Positions 27,905 to 37,315 are shown, counted from the stretch's first letter. The stretch is 64,000 nucleotides of DNA from JAENVU01 sp963801105 (GCA_963801105.1 CAWDDH010000003.1:1054001-1118000), one strand, 5' to 3'. The notes: generated by a model not told the origin, from the letters alone. Program-made: numbers and translations.

Positions 27905-29410
27905 ATGGTGTGGTCGGGTCTCGGCTTCGCCGCCCAGGGCGTGGGCCAGTTCCTCGTGGTGATCGTCTTCGCCCGGTATCTCACCAAGTCCGACAACGGC
28001 GTGGTGGCCGCGGCTCTGATCGTGATCGCGCTCGGCCAGCTCTTCACCGAGGCCGGCTTCGGCCCGGCGGTCATCCAGCGCGAGCGACTCACCGACGAGC
28101 ACGTCCGGAGCGCCTTCGCATTGTCGGTGATGGCGGGGTTCGTGATGACCGTGCTCGTCTTCCTGTGCGCGCCCCTCGCCGCCGACTACTTCGGGCAGCC
28201 GCACCTGGAATCGGTGATGCACGGTCTCGCGTTCGTCTTCATCATCCAGGGCCCCGGCGTGGTGGCGATGGCGCTGCTCCAACGGGATCTCGACTTCAAG
28301 TCGATCGCGATCGCCGAGACGGTGTCGTACTTCCTCGGGTTCGCACTCGTCGGCGTCGTGCTCGCGATGAGCGGGCTCGGGGTGTGGTCGATCGTGATCG
28401 CCCAGCTCGCCCAGGCCGTCCTCCTCACCGGCATCCTGGTGGTCCGCCGCGCGCATCCGCGCTCACTGCGCCCGCGGCGCGCCGAGTCCCGGGATCTCGT
28501 CGTCTACGCGGGAGGCATGACCGCGGCACGCGGGTTCAACTTCGCGGCGCTCTACGGCGACTACACGGTCGTCGGCGGTCGGATGAGCGCCGCGTCGCTC
28601 GGTGCCTACAAGAACGCGTACCAGCTCGCGGCGGTCCCCGCGCAGCTGCTCGGCCAGGTGATGGACCGCGTGATCTTCCCGGTCATCTCACGGTTCCAGG
28701 ACGATCTCGAACGGGTGGCGGGCGCCTACCTCCGAGGCGTCTCACTCGTGGCCATGATCACCCTCCCCGGCTCGGTCCTGGCGGTGCTCCTCGGGCCCGA
28801 GATCATCCATGTCCTCCTCGGAGGCGGCCACAAGTGGGACGACGCGATCGTCCCGTTCCAGATCCTCGCGGCCGGCCTCCTCTTCCGGACGAGCTACAAG
28901 ATCAGCGACTCGCTCGCCCGCGCCATGGGAACCGTGTACCGGCGGGCGTGGCGCCAGGCGGTCTATGCCGTCGCGGTGGTCGTCGGCGCGCTCATCGGCT
29001 CCATCTTCGGGCTCGTCTGGGTCGCCGCCGGCGTCACCGGCGCGATCATCGTGAACTACCTGCTCATGGCGGATCTCAGCATCCGGACCGCACCGATCGG
29101 CTGGTGGACCTTCCTCGGGCGCCAGGGCCGGGGGCTCGCGCTCGCCGGCATCACCGCCGCGGGGGCGGTCCCGGCCGTGCTCCTGGCCCGCGCGGCGGAT
29201 CTCGGCAACCTCTTGACGCTCGCGGCGGGCACGGCGGCGACGATCGTGGTGCTCGGGTCCGCGATCCTGCTCGCCCCGGCTGCGACCATCGGGGGAGACG
29301 GCCGTTGGCTGCTGGCGGTCGTGCGGTCCCGCGGTGGTGCGGACGGGGAGGGGGACGCTCGCCCGCCCGAGCCGGCGCACCCGAGTGCGCCGCAAGAAGG
29401 AGTGCTGTGA
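27905..29410 (+). CDS. Wzx-like polysaccharide flippase
   Basis: Oligosaccharide flippase of the MOP superfamily (501 residues, about 12-14 helices). It has the N-terminal motif WSGLGFAAQGVGQFLVVIVFARYLT, FTEAGFGPAVIQ and ALLQRDLDFKSIA. It moves lipid-linked repeat units to the outer face. The called ATG at 27905 may not be genuine. An ATG at 27847 overlaps the previous stop, and after one extra base in 27862-27885 it would run into RTARHALGGMVWSGLGF, a more usual N terminus. The gene is coupled to the next one by GTGA. Confidence 0.88.
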   Translation: MVWSGLGFAAQGVGQFLVVIVFARYLTKSDNGVVAAALIVIALGQLFTEAGFGPAVIQRERLTDEHVRSAFALSVMAGFVMTVLVFLCAPLAADYFGQPHLESVMHGLAFVFIIQGPGVVAMALLQRDLDFKSIAIAETVSYFLGFALVGVVLAMSGLGVWSIVIAQLAQAVLLTGILVVRRAHPRSLRPRRAESRDLVVYAGGMTAARGFNFAALYGDYTVVGGRMSAASLGAYKNAYQLAAVPAQLLGQVMDRVIFPVISRFQDDLERVAGAYLRGVSLVAMITLPGSVLAVLLGPEIIHVLLGGGHKWDDAIVPFQILAAGLLFRTSYKISDSLARAMGTVYRRAWRQAVYAVAVVVGALIGSIFGLVWVAAGVTGAIIVNYLLMADLSIRTAPIGWWTFLGRQGRGLALAGITAAGAVPAVLLARAADLGNLLTLAAGTAATIVVLGSAILLAPAATIGGDGRWLLAVVRSRGGADGEGDARPPEPAHPSAPQEGVL

Positions 29411-30865
29411 GTCTGGTCCTGGAGGTCACCCGCCGGCTCGACGACCGCGGAGTGGCCTACTGCCACTGGAAGAGCAACGACCATCTCGCGGCGGCTCTGA
29501 GCGCGGACACCGATCTCGACATCCTCGTCGACCCGGCCGGGATCGACGACGTGTACGCGGTGTTCGCCGAGCTCGCCTGCCGGCGGGGCCGGGTCGCGAA
29601 CGCGCGCAACGACGTCGGCCTCGAGGACTTCCTCGGCATCGACGACGAGTCCGGCCGGATGGTCCACTTCCACGTGCACTACCGGATCCCCGGCGGCGAG
29701 CGGCACAACAAGCGGTTCCGCCTGCCGTGGGAGCGCACGGTGCTCGAGACGCGTGTGCGGGACGAGAGCGGCGTGTGGGTGACCGCGCCCGCGCTCGAGG
29801 TCGTGCTGCTCATGACCCGCTACGCGCTGAAGCTGCGCGGTCGTGATCTCGCGCGGGGAGCGAGCGGCCCGGAGCGGTGAGCTCTCCTACCTCATGGAAC
29901 GCGCCGATCGCGCCGAGGTGATGCGTCTCGCCGAAGAGCTCCTCGGAGCCGACGGCCGTGATGCCATCGCGCATTGTCTCGACCGCGGCATGGACACCGG
30001 CTCGCTGTTCCGGCTGCGTCGCGTCGTCCTGCGCGAGCTCGGGAGCCAGACGAGCTCGCGCGGCCCGGCGGCCTTCACGCGCCGGATGAACCGCGAGGCG
30101 GCCTGGGCCCTGCGCGGCGTCTCGCGCAAGTTCCGACCGCGGCCGGTCCTCAAGGGTCGCGGCGGCACCGGTGGTGGCCTGCTCGTGGCGTTCGTCGGCT
30201 GCGACGGCTCGGGCAAGTCCACGATGGTCGGCGAAACCCGCGCCTTCCTCGCCCCCAAGCTCGATGTCTTCCCGATGTACCTCGGGTCCGGCGACGGCTC
30301 GTCGTCGCTGCTGCGCAAGCCCATGAAGGCGGTCCGCGACCGCGTGTTCGGCCCGGCCCGCAACCGCGACACCATCGCCCGCAAGTCCGACGTCGCCGAC
30401 GCCCACCCGGGAGCGATGTCGATAGCGAAGGCGATCTGGGCGGTCACGCTCGCGGCCGAGAAGCAGCACAAGATCCGCCAGACGATGACCGCCCGCACCC
30501 GCGGCATGGTCGTGATCTGCGACCGCTGGCCGCAGCTGCAGTACCCGGGCGAGCTCGACGGTCCCCGGCTCACCCACTGGGCCGAGGGCTCTGCGTGGCA
30601 GCGTTGGCTGGCGCGCTACGAGCTCCGCCCCTACGAGCTGGCGCGTCGTTTCGCGCCTGACCTGGTGATCCGCCTGGACGTGGATGTCGACACCGCCGCG
30701 GCCCGCCGGCCCGAGGACGGTCGCGAGTACCTCGAGCGCCGGATCGGGCTCGTCCGATCGCTCGACTTCCCGGGATCGCTCTTCGGTGTGGTCGACGTCG
30801 ACGCGACCCAGGCGCCCGACAAGGTGCTCACCGAGATCCTGCGCGCGATCTGGTCCCGGCTCTGA
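29407..30865 (+). CDS. Nucleotidyltransferase-like/thymidylate-kinase-like fusion, frame broken near 29860
   Basis: The N-terminal part, starting at the GTG that overlaps the flippase stop, has the nucleotidyltransferase-like motif YCHWKSNDHLAAAL and TDLDILVDP. The C-terminal part has a P-loop FVGCDGSGKSTM, a long helical insert, VICDRWPQLQYPG and RLDVDVDTAAARR, as in thymidylate-kinase-like P-loop kinases. The first frame runs out at 29880 while the second is open from 29843; one extra base around 29850-29870 joins them into about 486 residues. I know this architecture from actinobacterial surface-polysaccharide loci but not its substrate. Two separate genes remain possible. Confidence 0.7.
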
Positions 30866-30869
30866 CGCC

Positions 30870-31571
30870 GTGGGCGTCGTCGTCGAGTGTTGCGGTCTCC
30901 CCGGGTCCGGGAAGTCCACGCTCGCGCGCGCTCTGGTCGCGCGACTCCGGCTGGAGGGGATCCCGGCCGCCGACGTGATGGCCCCGCTCGGCCCGGACGC
31001 GGCCCGGGCCACGCGGCTGGCGCGCAAGGCGGGTGCGGTCGCCCGCGGGTTCCTGGGCCCGGGGTCCCTGCGCCTGGCGACGTCGGTCGCGGTGGGCTCC
31101 CACCAGCGCTCGGCGCGGGACCGCGTCGCCCGCCCGGCCAACCTGCTCGTGGTGCGTGACGCCGTGCGCCGGGCGCGTCGCCGGGCCGGTGTGTCGGTGC
31201 TCGATCAGGGCCCGCTCCAGGAATGGTGGTCGGCCGGGCTCCGGGGCGATCGCGCTCGGGTGCTGGCGGCCGCGGCCGCGGACCCGGCCGAGCGTTCGGA
31301 CGTGCTGGTCCGGGTCGACGCCCCCTTGGACCTGCTCGTGGAGCGGCTCGGGCGGCGCGAGCAGCGCCAGAGCCGCCTCGAGGGGGCCGATCCGGCGGCC
31401 CGCCGGGCGGAGCTGGAGTCCGGTCTCACCCTTCTGGATGCGCTCTGTCCTCAAGGGGTAGATTCGCCGGAATCGCAGCGACCCGTCGTCATTCGGGTGG
31501 ATGGGCTCGATCCGACAGCACTGGACGTCGTGATGGAGGCGGTGCGTCGTTGCAGGTTGGGGGAGACATGA
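30870..31571 (+). CDS. P-loop kinase-like protein
   Basis: A 233-residue protein with Walker A GLPGSGKST at about residues 9-17, a central LLVVRDAVRRARR / VLDQGPLQEWW segment resembling the lid-acceptor region of small-molecule kinases, and DVLVRVDAPLDLLVERLGRR. Substrate unknown. The GTG at 30870, 5 bases after the preceding stop, is chosen because the P loop follows at once. The stop overlaps the next start in ATGA. Together with the preceding gene it forms a pair of kinases in the polysaccharide operon; phosphorylation of a sugar, lipid or nucleotide precursor is inference. Confidence 0.7.
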   Translation: MGVVVECCGLPGSGKSTLARALVARLRLEGIPAADVMAPLGPDAARATRLARKAGAVARGFLGPGSLRLATSVAVGSHQRSARDRVARPANLLVVRDAVRRARRRAGVSVLDQGPLQEWWSAGLRGDRARVLAAAAADPAERSDVLVRVDAPLDLLVERLGRREQRQSRLEGADPAARRAELESGLTLLDALCPQGVDSPESQRPVVIRVDGLDPTALDVVMEAVRRCRLGET

Positions 31572-33166
31572 TCGGTCGTCGATTCGGAACGCTCGCGGTC
31601 GCAGCCGCGCTCGCCGGTGCTGCGCTCGTCGCGATCCCGGCATCGCCGGTGGCGGCGACCGGACCGTGCTCGGCGACGCCGACGCGGACCATCACCGGCG
31701 CGCAGAGCGGTGCCTTCACCTCGACGCTCGGCGCGAATGAGCACGTGAACGCGAACGGCGCGAGCTGGACCGGGACGATCAACTACCCGGTCCACTTCGC
31801 AACGGGCAGCGACGCGTGTTGGGACGGCGGCTCGATCACGGGAACCTTCGGGGTGAGCACGAGCTGGAACAGCTACCACGGCAAGACCGCGTTCAGCTTC
31901 GCGGGCCCGAACTTCACCCTGGATCATCCTCGGATCTTCAACCAGGGCGACGGGATCAACGTCGACACCAACGCGTCCAACTTCCTGATCAAGAACGCGT
32001 ACATGTCCTACATCCACGACGACTGCATCCAGAACGACGACCTGTTCGGCGGGACGGTCACCAACTCCTATCTCGACGGCTGCTACGTCGCGTTCTCGGC
32101 GCGCCGCTCGAGCGGCACGAGCTTCGACGGCCACCTCAACACGTGGACGATCTCCAACTCGCTGGTGCGGCTCCAGGCCATGCCGACGGTCTACAAGGGC
32201 ACTGCGGCCGGCCACGGCGGCTTCTTCAAGTGGGACGACTCCGCGCTGCTCAGCCCGAAGCTCAACATCTCGAACACCATCTTCCGGGCGGACCAGGACA
32301 CGAACCACCAGGACCTCAACCTCCCGACCGGCTACGACGTGACCTGCTCGAACAACACGATGGTCTGGCTCGGCGACGGCCCCTTCCCGGGTTCCCTACC
32401 GAGCTGCTTCACGGTGACGACCGACCGTTCGGTGTGGGACGCGGCGGCGCGTGCCTGGGACATCGCGCACCCCGGTGTCATCACGGGCCCGGAGATCTCC
32501 ATCGGCGACGCATCGGTCATCGAGGGCTCGGCCGGGGTCCGATTCCTGCGGTTCCCCGTCTCCTTGAACCAGGCCCCGGGGAGCGGCAATGCCGTGACGG
32601 TGTACTGGGCGACCACGCCGGGGAGTGCAGGCACCAGCGACTACAAGAGCGCAAAGGGCAAGCTCGTCTTCAAGGGCAGTCAGGTGTACAAGACCATCTC
32701 GGTGAAGCCCACCGCGGATACCAAGGACGAGGGCGACGAGACCATGGCCGTGGTCATCGCGGGGGCGGACCGTGCCGAGTATCACCGCGAGCGCGGGATC
32801 GGCACGATCGTCGACGACGATCCCGGCTCCGGGGTGCGGTTGGCGGTCTCGGACGCCACAGTGGTCGAGGGAGATACGGGGACCCGCAAGCTCATCCTGC
32901 CCATCACGCTGACGAATCCCGCGACCGCGAACGTGGCGATCCACTACACGACCGTCAACGGCTCTGCGGTCGCCGGATCGGACTACACGGCGAAGTCCGG
33001 GAACAAGACGATCAAGGCCAACAAGCGCTTCGTGAACCTCTCGATCCCCCTCAAGTCCGACACCGTCTCCGAGGGAACCGAGACGTTCTCGGTGGTCGTC
33101 AGCGGCGTGACGAACGCGACGGTGATCGACGCCACGGGTGTGGTCACCATTCGCGACGACGACTGA
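31568..33166 (+). CDS. Secreted beta-helix protein with two Calx-beta domains
   Basis: A 532-residue exported protein. The signal peptide (MIGRRFGTLAVAAALAGAAL) is followed by a right-handed beta-helix domain to about residue 300 (GDGINVDTNASNFLIKNAYM, HDDCIQNDDLFGG, MPTVYKGTAAGHGGFFKWDD, LPTGYDVTCSNNTMVWLGDG). Two Calx-beta repeats follow (ISIGDASVIEGSAG...TIVDDD and LAVSDATVVEGDTG...TIRDDD). The beta-helix domain is paralogous to the protein at 21472, which has a His/TP-rich N terminus instead. Last gene of the plus-strand polysaccharide operon. A role in polymer modification, cleavage or anchoring is inference. Confidence 0.85.
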   Translation: MIGRRFGTLAVAAALAGAALVAIPASPVAATGPCSATPTRTITGAQSGAFTSTLGANEHVNANGASWTGTINYPVHFATGSDACWDGGSITGTFGVSTSWNSYHGKTAFSFAGPNFTLDHPRIFNQGDGINVDTNASNFLIKNAYMSYIHDDCIQNDDLFGGTVTNSYLDGCYVAFSARRSSGTSFDGHLNTWTISNSLVRLQAMPTVYKGTAAGHGGFFKWDDSALLSPKLNISNTIFRADQDTNHQDLNLPTGYDVTCSNNTMVWLGDGPFPGSLPSCFTVTTDRSVWDAAARAWDIAHPGVITGPEISIGDASVIEGSAGVRFLRFPVSLNQAPGSGNAVTVYWATTPGSAGTSDYKSAKGKLVFKGSQVYKTISVKPTADTKDEGDETMAVVIAGADRAEYHRERGIGTIVDDDPGSGVRLAVSDATVVEGDTGTRKLILPITLTNPATANVAIHYTTVNGSAVAGSDYTAKSGNKTIKANKRFVNLSIPLKSDTVSEGTETFSVVVSGVTNATVIDATGVVTIRDDD

Positions 33167-33203
33167 GCGATCCGTCGGTGCAGTAGTCCGGCCGGTCGGA
33201 GTG

Positions 33204-34409
33204 CTACGTGGCCGGAGTTCGGCGCGCCGTCGGCGTGAACGCGACCTTCATGCCCTCGTAGCCGCTCACGAAGTTCGCGGCGCGGTGCGCGGGCTCGTCG
33301 GGCGAGACGAGATGCAGGTCGGGCAGGCGGTCCAACAGCACGCTGAACAACGCGCGGAGCTCGAGGCGGGCGAGTGAGCTCCCGAGACAGAAGTGCGTGC
33401 CGAAGCCGAACGCCAGGTGGTCGTTGGGACTGCGCTCGATGTCGAAGGTGTGCGGGTCGGGGAAGTGCTCCTCGTCCCGGTTCGCCGACGGGTACAGCAT
33501 CAGCAGCTTCTGACCCGCCCGGATCGTCTTGCCGTGGAACTCGACCGTCGCGGTCGCGGTCCGTGCCATGTTCTTGATCGGCGTGACCCACCGCAGCATC
33601 TCCTCGACGGCGGGGACGACCAGCGACCGGTCCTCGCGCAGGCGCTGCCACTGCTCCGGATGGGTCATCAGCTGGTACGCACCACCCGACATCACGTGCC
33701 GGGTCGTCTCGTCCCCGCCGATGAGGATCAGCAGCGACTCGTGCAGGATCGAGTCGTGGTCGAGGCGGTCGCCGTCCACCTCGGCGTGCACGAGGATGCT
33801 CATGAGGTCGTCGCGCGGGCAGCCGCGTCGATCCTCGACGACGCGCGCCGCGTAGCCGGTGTACCCGTTGAACGCCTCGCCCGCCTTCATCAGCAGGTCG
33901 AGGTTCTCGGTGCCGAGACCGCGCAGGAGATCGTCGGACCAGCGCAGCAGCGTGGCGCGGTCGTCGGGCTCCACGCCGAGGGCGTCGCCGATCATGATCA
34001 GCGGCACCCACGCGGCGATGTCCCAGACGAAGTCGCACTCGCCGGCCTCGCAGATCTCGTCGACGAGATCGTGGACCAACGCGTGGATCGCCGGCTCCTG
34101 CTCGCGCACGCGGTTCGGGGTGAAGCCGCGGGCGACGAGCTTGCGTCGCATGCGGTGCTCGGGATCGTCCATGTCGATCATCATCGGGATCGGTCCGGTC
34201 TCGGGCCGGATCCCGCCGGCGTTGGAGAAGGTGACCGGGTCCGACTCGATCTCCTTGATGTGCTCGTAGCGGCTGATGCCCCAGACGCCGGCCTCCTCGT
34301 CGAAGTACACGGGGTCGTGGCGGCGGATCCAACCGAGCTCGCCGTGGGGGTTGCGGCCCCAGAACGCGCCACTGGCGATGGAGTCCTCGGGCGGTCGCTC
34401 GTTGATCAT
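33204..34409 (-). CDS. Cytochrome P450
   Basis: A 401-residue soluble bacterial P450. It has the I-helix oxygen-binding motif GGDETTR, the K-helix ExxR in EEMLRWV, and the haem loop FGFGTHFCLGSSLAR with thiolate Cys at about 341. The segment MIDMDDPEHRMRRKLVARGFTP is typical of the mycobacterial-type sterol/fatty-acid P450s; a sterol side-chain substrate is a guess supported only by the neighbours. The ATG at 34409 has GGAGGG 10 bases upstream. Divergent from the MaoC-like gene. Confidence 0.93.
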   Translation of the reverse strand: MINERPPEDSIASGAFWGRNPHGELGWIRRHDPVYFDEEAGVWGISRYEHIKEIESDPVTFSNAGGIRPETGPIPMMIDMDDPEHRMRRKLVARGFTPNRVREQEPAIHALVHDLVDEICEAGECDFVWDIAAWVPLIMIGDALGVEPDDRATLLRWSDDLLRGLGTENLDLLMKAGEAFNGYTGYAARVVEDRRGCPRDDLMSILVHAEVDGDRLDHDSILHESLLILIGGDETTRHVMSGGAYQLMTHPEQWQRLREDRSLVVPAVEEMLRWVTPIKNMARTATATVEFHGKTIRAGQKLLMLYPSANRDEEHFPDPHTFDIERSPNDHLAFGFGTHFCLGSSLARLELRALFSVLLDRLPDLHLVSPDEPAHRAANFVSGYEGMKVAFTPTARRTPAT

Positions 34410-34446
34410 GGCTCTCGGTCCCTCCGGGATCTGAGGCAGTGGGCGC

Positions 34447-34456
34447 AATATAGGTT
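34447..34456. promoter_or_regulatory. Divergent promoter, overlapping -10 boxes
   Basis: AATATAGGTT in a short A/T island offers TAGGTT for the plus-strand gene at 34465 and, read on the other strand, TATATT for the P450. The two genes would share one control region. Confidence 0.4.
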
Positions 34457-34464
34457 GTCGCTCC

Positions 34465-35724
34465 TTGGGCGCCGACGACGACACCGGGGGCATCACCGAC
34501 GAGGGCGTGGCCCGGCTGCGGGCGCGCATCGGGATCCCCGAGCCCCACCCGCAGCCGCCGTGCTACACGGTCCCGACGGTCGACACGTTCCGCAACGTCG
34601 CGCAGGCCTACGGCGACGACAACCCGCTCTGGGCCGATCCCGACCATGCCACCGCGAGCCGGTGGGGAGGGCCGCTCGGCCCGCCGCCGCTGACCGGTGG
34701 CGACACCCTCGTGGGCGAGGACGAAGTGCCCGTGGTCGCGCCCGAGCACCGCGACCTGATGAAGGGCGACCCGCTGCGGGGCGTGCATGCCTTCTACTCC
34801 GCGAGCGCCCGGGAGTGGTGGGCACCACTGCGGCCGCACCGGCGCATCACCCGCCGCAACGCGCTGGTCGCCGTGCTCGACAAGCCGAGCGACTTCGCCG
34901 GCCGGGCGATCCACGAGTGGACCGCGCAGGTCTTCCAGGACGACGCGGGGGACGTGCTCGGTGGTCAGTACCGGCTCATGGTGCGCACCGAGCGCACCAA
35001 GGCGCGGGCGCGCAAGCGCAACGACGCCATCGAGTTCCGTCCGTACACCGACGACGAGATCGCCGCCGTCGACGCGCAGTACGCGGCCGAGCGAGCACGC
35101 GGAACCGAACCGCGGTGGTGGGAGGACGTCGTCGAGGGCGATCCCGTCGGCCCCATGGTGAAGGGACCGCTCACGGTCACGGACATGATCTGCTGGCACG
35201 CGGGCATGGGCATGGGCCTCTACGGCGTCAAGCCCCTGCGCCTCGGCTACCGGAACCGGCAGCGAATCCCGCGGTTCTTCCACCGCGACGACCTCAATGT
35301 CCCGGACGTGATGCAGCGCGTGCACTGGGACCCGGAGTTCGCGCGGCGCGCCGGCAATCCGTCGACCTACGACTACGGCCGCATGCGCGAGACGTGGCTC
35401 ATCCACCTCTGCACGGACTGGATGGGTGACGACGCGTGGCTCTGGAAGATGGACTGTGAGTTCCGGGCGTTCAATTTCGTCGGCGACACCCAGTGGCTCT
35501 CCGGTCGCGTCGTGCGCAAGTTCCTCGCGGCGGGGGACCGACCCGCGGTGGACCTCGATCTCGAATGCGTCAACCAACGCGGCGTGACGACGACGCCCGG
35601 CCACGCCACGATCCTGCTGCCCAGCCGGGAGCACAGCGCGGTCCGACTGCCCGATCCCCCCGGCGGCGCGTCGACGCTCGCCGACGCGCTCGCCGCCGTC
35701 TCCGAGGAGTTCTCCCGCCGATGA
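34465..35724 (+). CDS. MaoC-like double-hotdog hydratase/dehydratase
   Basis: A 419-residue protein with an N-terminal FAS1-type dehydratase-like hotdog (FRNVAQAYGDDNPLWADPDHA, HEWTAQVFQDDAGDVLGGQYRLMVRTERTKARARK) and a C-terminal MaoC-like half (WWEDVVEGDPVGPMVKGPLTVTDMICWHAGM, HLCTDWMGDDAW). It probably hydrates an enoyl-CoA. The TTG start is the only one close to the promoter; the next in-frame start is a GTG at 34507, so the true start is uncertain. Overlaps the crotonase start in ATGA, indicating one operon. Confidence 0.8.
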   Translation: MGADDDTGGITDEGVARLRARIGIPEPHPQPPCYTVPTVDTFRNVAQAYGDDNPLWADPDHATASRWGGPLGPPPLTGGDTLVGEDEVPVVAPEHRDLMKGDPLRGVHAFYSASAREWWAPLRPHRRITRRNALVAVLDKPSDFAGRAIHEWTAQVFQDDAGDVLGGQYRLMVRTERTKARARKRNDAIEFRPYTDDEIAAVDAQYAAERARGTEPRWWEDVVEGDPVGPMVKGPLTVTDMICWHAGMGMGLYGVKPLRLGYRNRQRIPRFFHRDDLNVPDVMQRVHWDPEFARRAGNPSTYDYGRMRETWLIHLCTDWMGDDAWLWKMDCEFRAFNFVGDTQWLSGRVVRKFLAAGDRPAVDLDLECVNQRGVTTTPGHATILLPSREHSAVRLPDPPGGASTLADALAAVSEEFSRR

Positions 35725-36524
35725 GCTACACCTCCGTCCCCGGCCTCCGGGTGGAACACGTCGGAGCGGTGCTGCGCGTCACCCTGGATCGGGTGGACGC
35801 GCGCAACGCCATCGACGACGTCATGATGGACGCGCTCGTCGCCGTCTTCGAGCGCGCGGGGACCGACGACCAGGTCCGGGTGGTGCGCCTCGGCGGCGCC
35901 GGCGACCACTTCTGCTCGGGGGCGGACCTGCTGGCCCGCAACGCCGGGGACGAGCGGCCGCGCACGGGGAGCATCCAGCGACGGCTGCCGACGCAGTCGC
36001 ACCGGCTCGTGCCCTTGCTGCTCACGACCCAGGTGCCCGTTGTCTGCGCGGTGCGCGGGTGGGCGGCCGGTGTCGGTTTCCAGCTCGCCCTCGCCGCCGA
36101 CTTCTGCGTTGCCGCGACCGACGCCCAGTTCTGGGCACCGTTCCTCCATCGCGGCTTCACGCCGGACAGCGGCGCGACCTGGTTGCTCCCGCGCCGGGTC
36201 GGTGAGATCCGGGCCCGGGAGCTGCTGCTCCTCGGCCGGGTGCTCGCGGGGAGCGAGGCCGCCGACTGGGGCGCAATCCACCGCGCGGTGTCGGCCAAGC
36301 AGGTCGACCGGGAGGCGGACGCGGTCGTCGCCGCACTGGCGAAGGGACCGACCGTCGCGCTCGGCCTCACCAAGGACCTCCTGCACCGCAGTCGCGACGC
36401 CGGGCTCGAGGAGCAGCTCGCGGCGGAGGCGCTCGCGCTGGAGCTGTCGTCGCGCAGTCCCGACTTCCGTGAGGGCATCGCCGCCATGCGCGAGAAGCGG
36501 GACCCGAGCTTCGGAGGACGGTGA
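35721..36524 (+). CDS. Enoyl-CoA hydratase/isomerase family (crotonase)
   Basis: A 267-residue crotonase-fold protein. It has TLDRVDARNAIDDVMMDAL near the N terminus, the oxyanion-hole segments GAGDHFCSGADL and VRGWAAGVGFQLALAADF, and FAPFLHRG-like region AQFWAPFLHRGFTPDSGATWLLPR. It probably acts on a CoA thioester in lipid or sterol breakdown. ATGA overlap with the MaoC-like gene and GTGA overlap with the next gene. Confidence 0.9.
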   Translation: MSYTSVPGLRVEHVGAVLRVTLDRVDARNAIDDVMMDALVAVFERAGTDDQVRVVRLGGAGDHFCSGADLLARNAGDERPRTGSIQRRLPTQSHRLVPLLLTTQVPVVCAVRGWAAGVGFQLALAADFCVAATDAQFWAPFLHRGFTPDSGATWLLPRRVGEIRARELLLLGRVLAGSEAADWGAIHRAVSAKQVDREADAVVAALAKGPTVALGLTKDLLHRSRDAGLEEQLAAEALALELSSRSPDFREGIAAMREKRDPSFGGR

Positions 36525-37267
36525 GGGTGGAGAACCACAAGGTCTACATCCACGAGCTGATCGACATCGTCGGTCCGAACCGCAACCGCTACATGCACCA
36601 CATGACCGCGAACTGGTGTCCGATCGCGCGTGAGGAGCGTGACCAGCTCTGCTTCGGCGTCTGGGCGACGGTCGGCTCGACCGGGCGCTGGCCGGAGGTG
36701 GTCAACATCTGGGAGCTCGACGGCTGGGACGGGCTCGTCGCCAACTTCGAGCACGAGTTCTCCGGCGGGCGGACCCAGGACCCGTCGCTCGCGGAGTGGT
36801 GGAGCGTCGCCGCGGACCTCCGCCGGGGTGGCGTGGACCGGATCCTCGTGCCCGCGGTGTGGAGCCCGACGATCGACGAGCTCTGCGTCGACGCGACGGG
36901 TGGTGCGCTCTACGCCCACGAGATCGTCAGCGTCGGACCCGGACAGGCGGGCGAGTATCTGAACGCCGTCGCGCACGAGGGGGCCGACCTCTACGAGGAG
37001 CATGGCCTCTCGGTGGTCGGGGCGTTCACGACCGCGATGCGCTCCGAGTCCGAGGCCGTGCTGGTCTGGGCGATCCCTCACTGGACGACCTGGGCGAACT
37101 TCGAGCAGGCGATCGTGGCGGACAACCGCTTCCTCGGCTGGAAGGACGCCGTCGCCGAGCTCGGCGCGTACGTGGAGCGGACGCTCCTCGTCGACGCTCC
37201 GCTCGCACCCCTGCGGACCGGGCGCCAGCCCCGGATCGAGGATCGCCGCCCGCTCGCCGAGCTCTGA
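36521..37267 (+). CDS. NIPSNAP-like protein
   Basis: A 248-residue protein that looks like two ferredoxin-like (dimeric alpha-beta barrel) units: HKVYIHELIDIVGPNRNRYMHHM and LYAHEIVSVGPGQAGEYLNAV each begin a NIPSNAP-like repeat. WVWAT/WAIPHWTTWANFEQA segments fit the fold. Such proteins recur in actinobacterial lipid and sterol gene clusters, but their biochemical role is not clear to me. Translationally coupled to the crotonase. Confidence 0.65.
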   Translation: MRVENHKVYIHELIDIVGPNRNRYMHHMTANWCPIAREERDQLCFGVWATVGSTGRWPEVVNIWELDGWDGLVANFEHEFSGGRTQDPSLAEWWSVAADLRRGGVDRILVPAVWSPTIDELCVDATGGALYAHEIVSVGPGQAGEYLNAVAHEGADLYEEHGLSVVGAFTTAMRSESEAVLVWAIPHWTTWANFEQAIVADNRFLGWKDAVAELGAYVERTLLVDAPLAPLRTGRQPRIEDRRPLAEL

Positions 37268-37315
37268 CCCACCAGCGGCGGGCCCCCGGACCGGCGGCGG
37301 TATCGTGCCCGGTCG

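Noticed and set aside
29843..30865. Free-standing thymidylate kinase (tmk)
   Set aside because: It is too long, has an upstream partner domain in the neighbouring frame, and lies in a polysaccharide operon. The kinase similarity is limited to the P-loop core.
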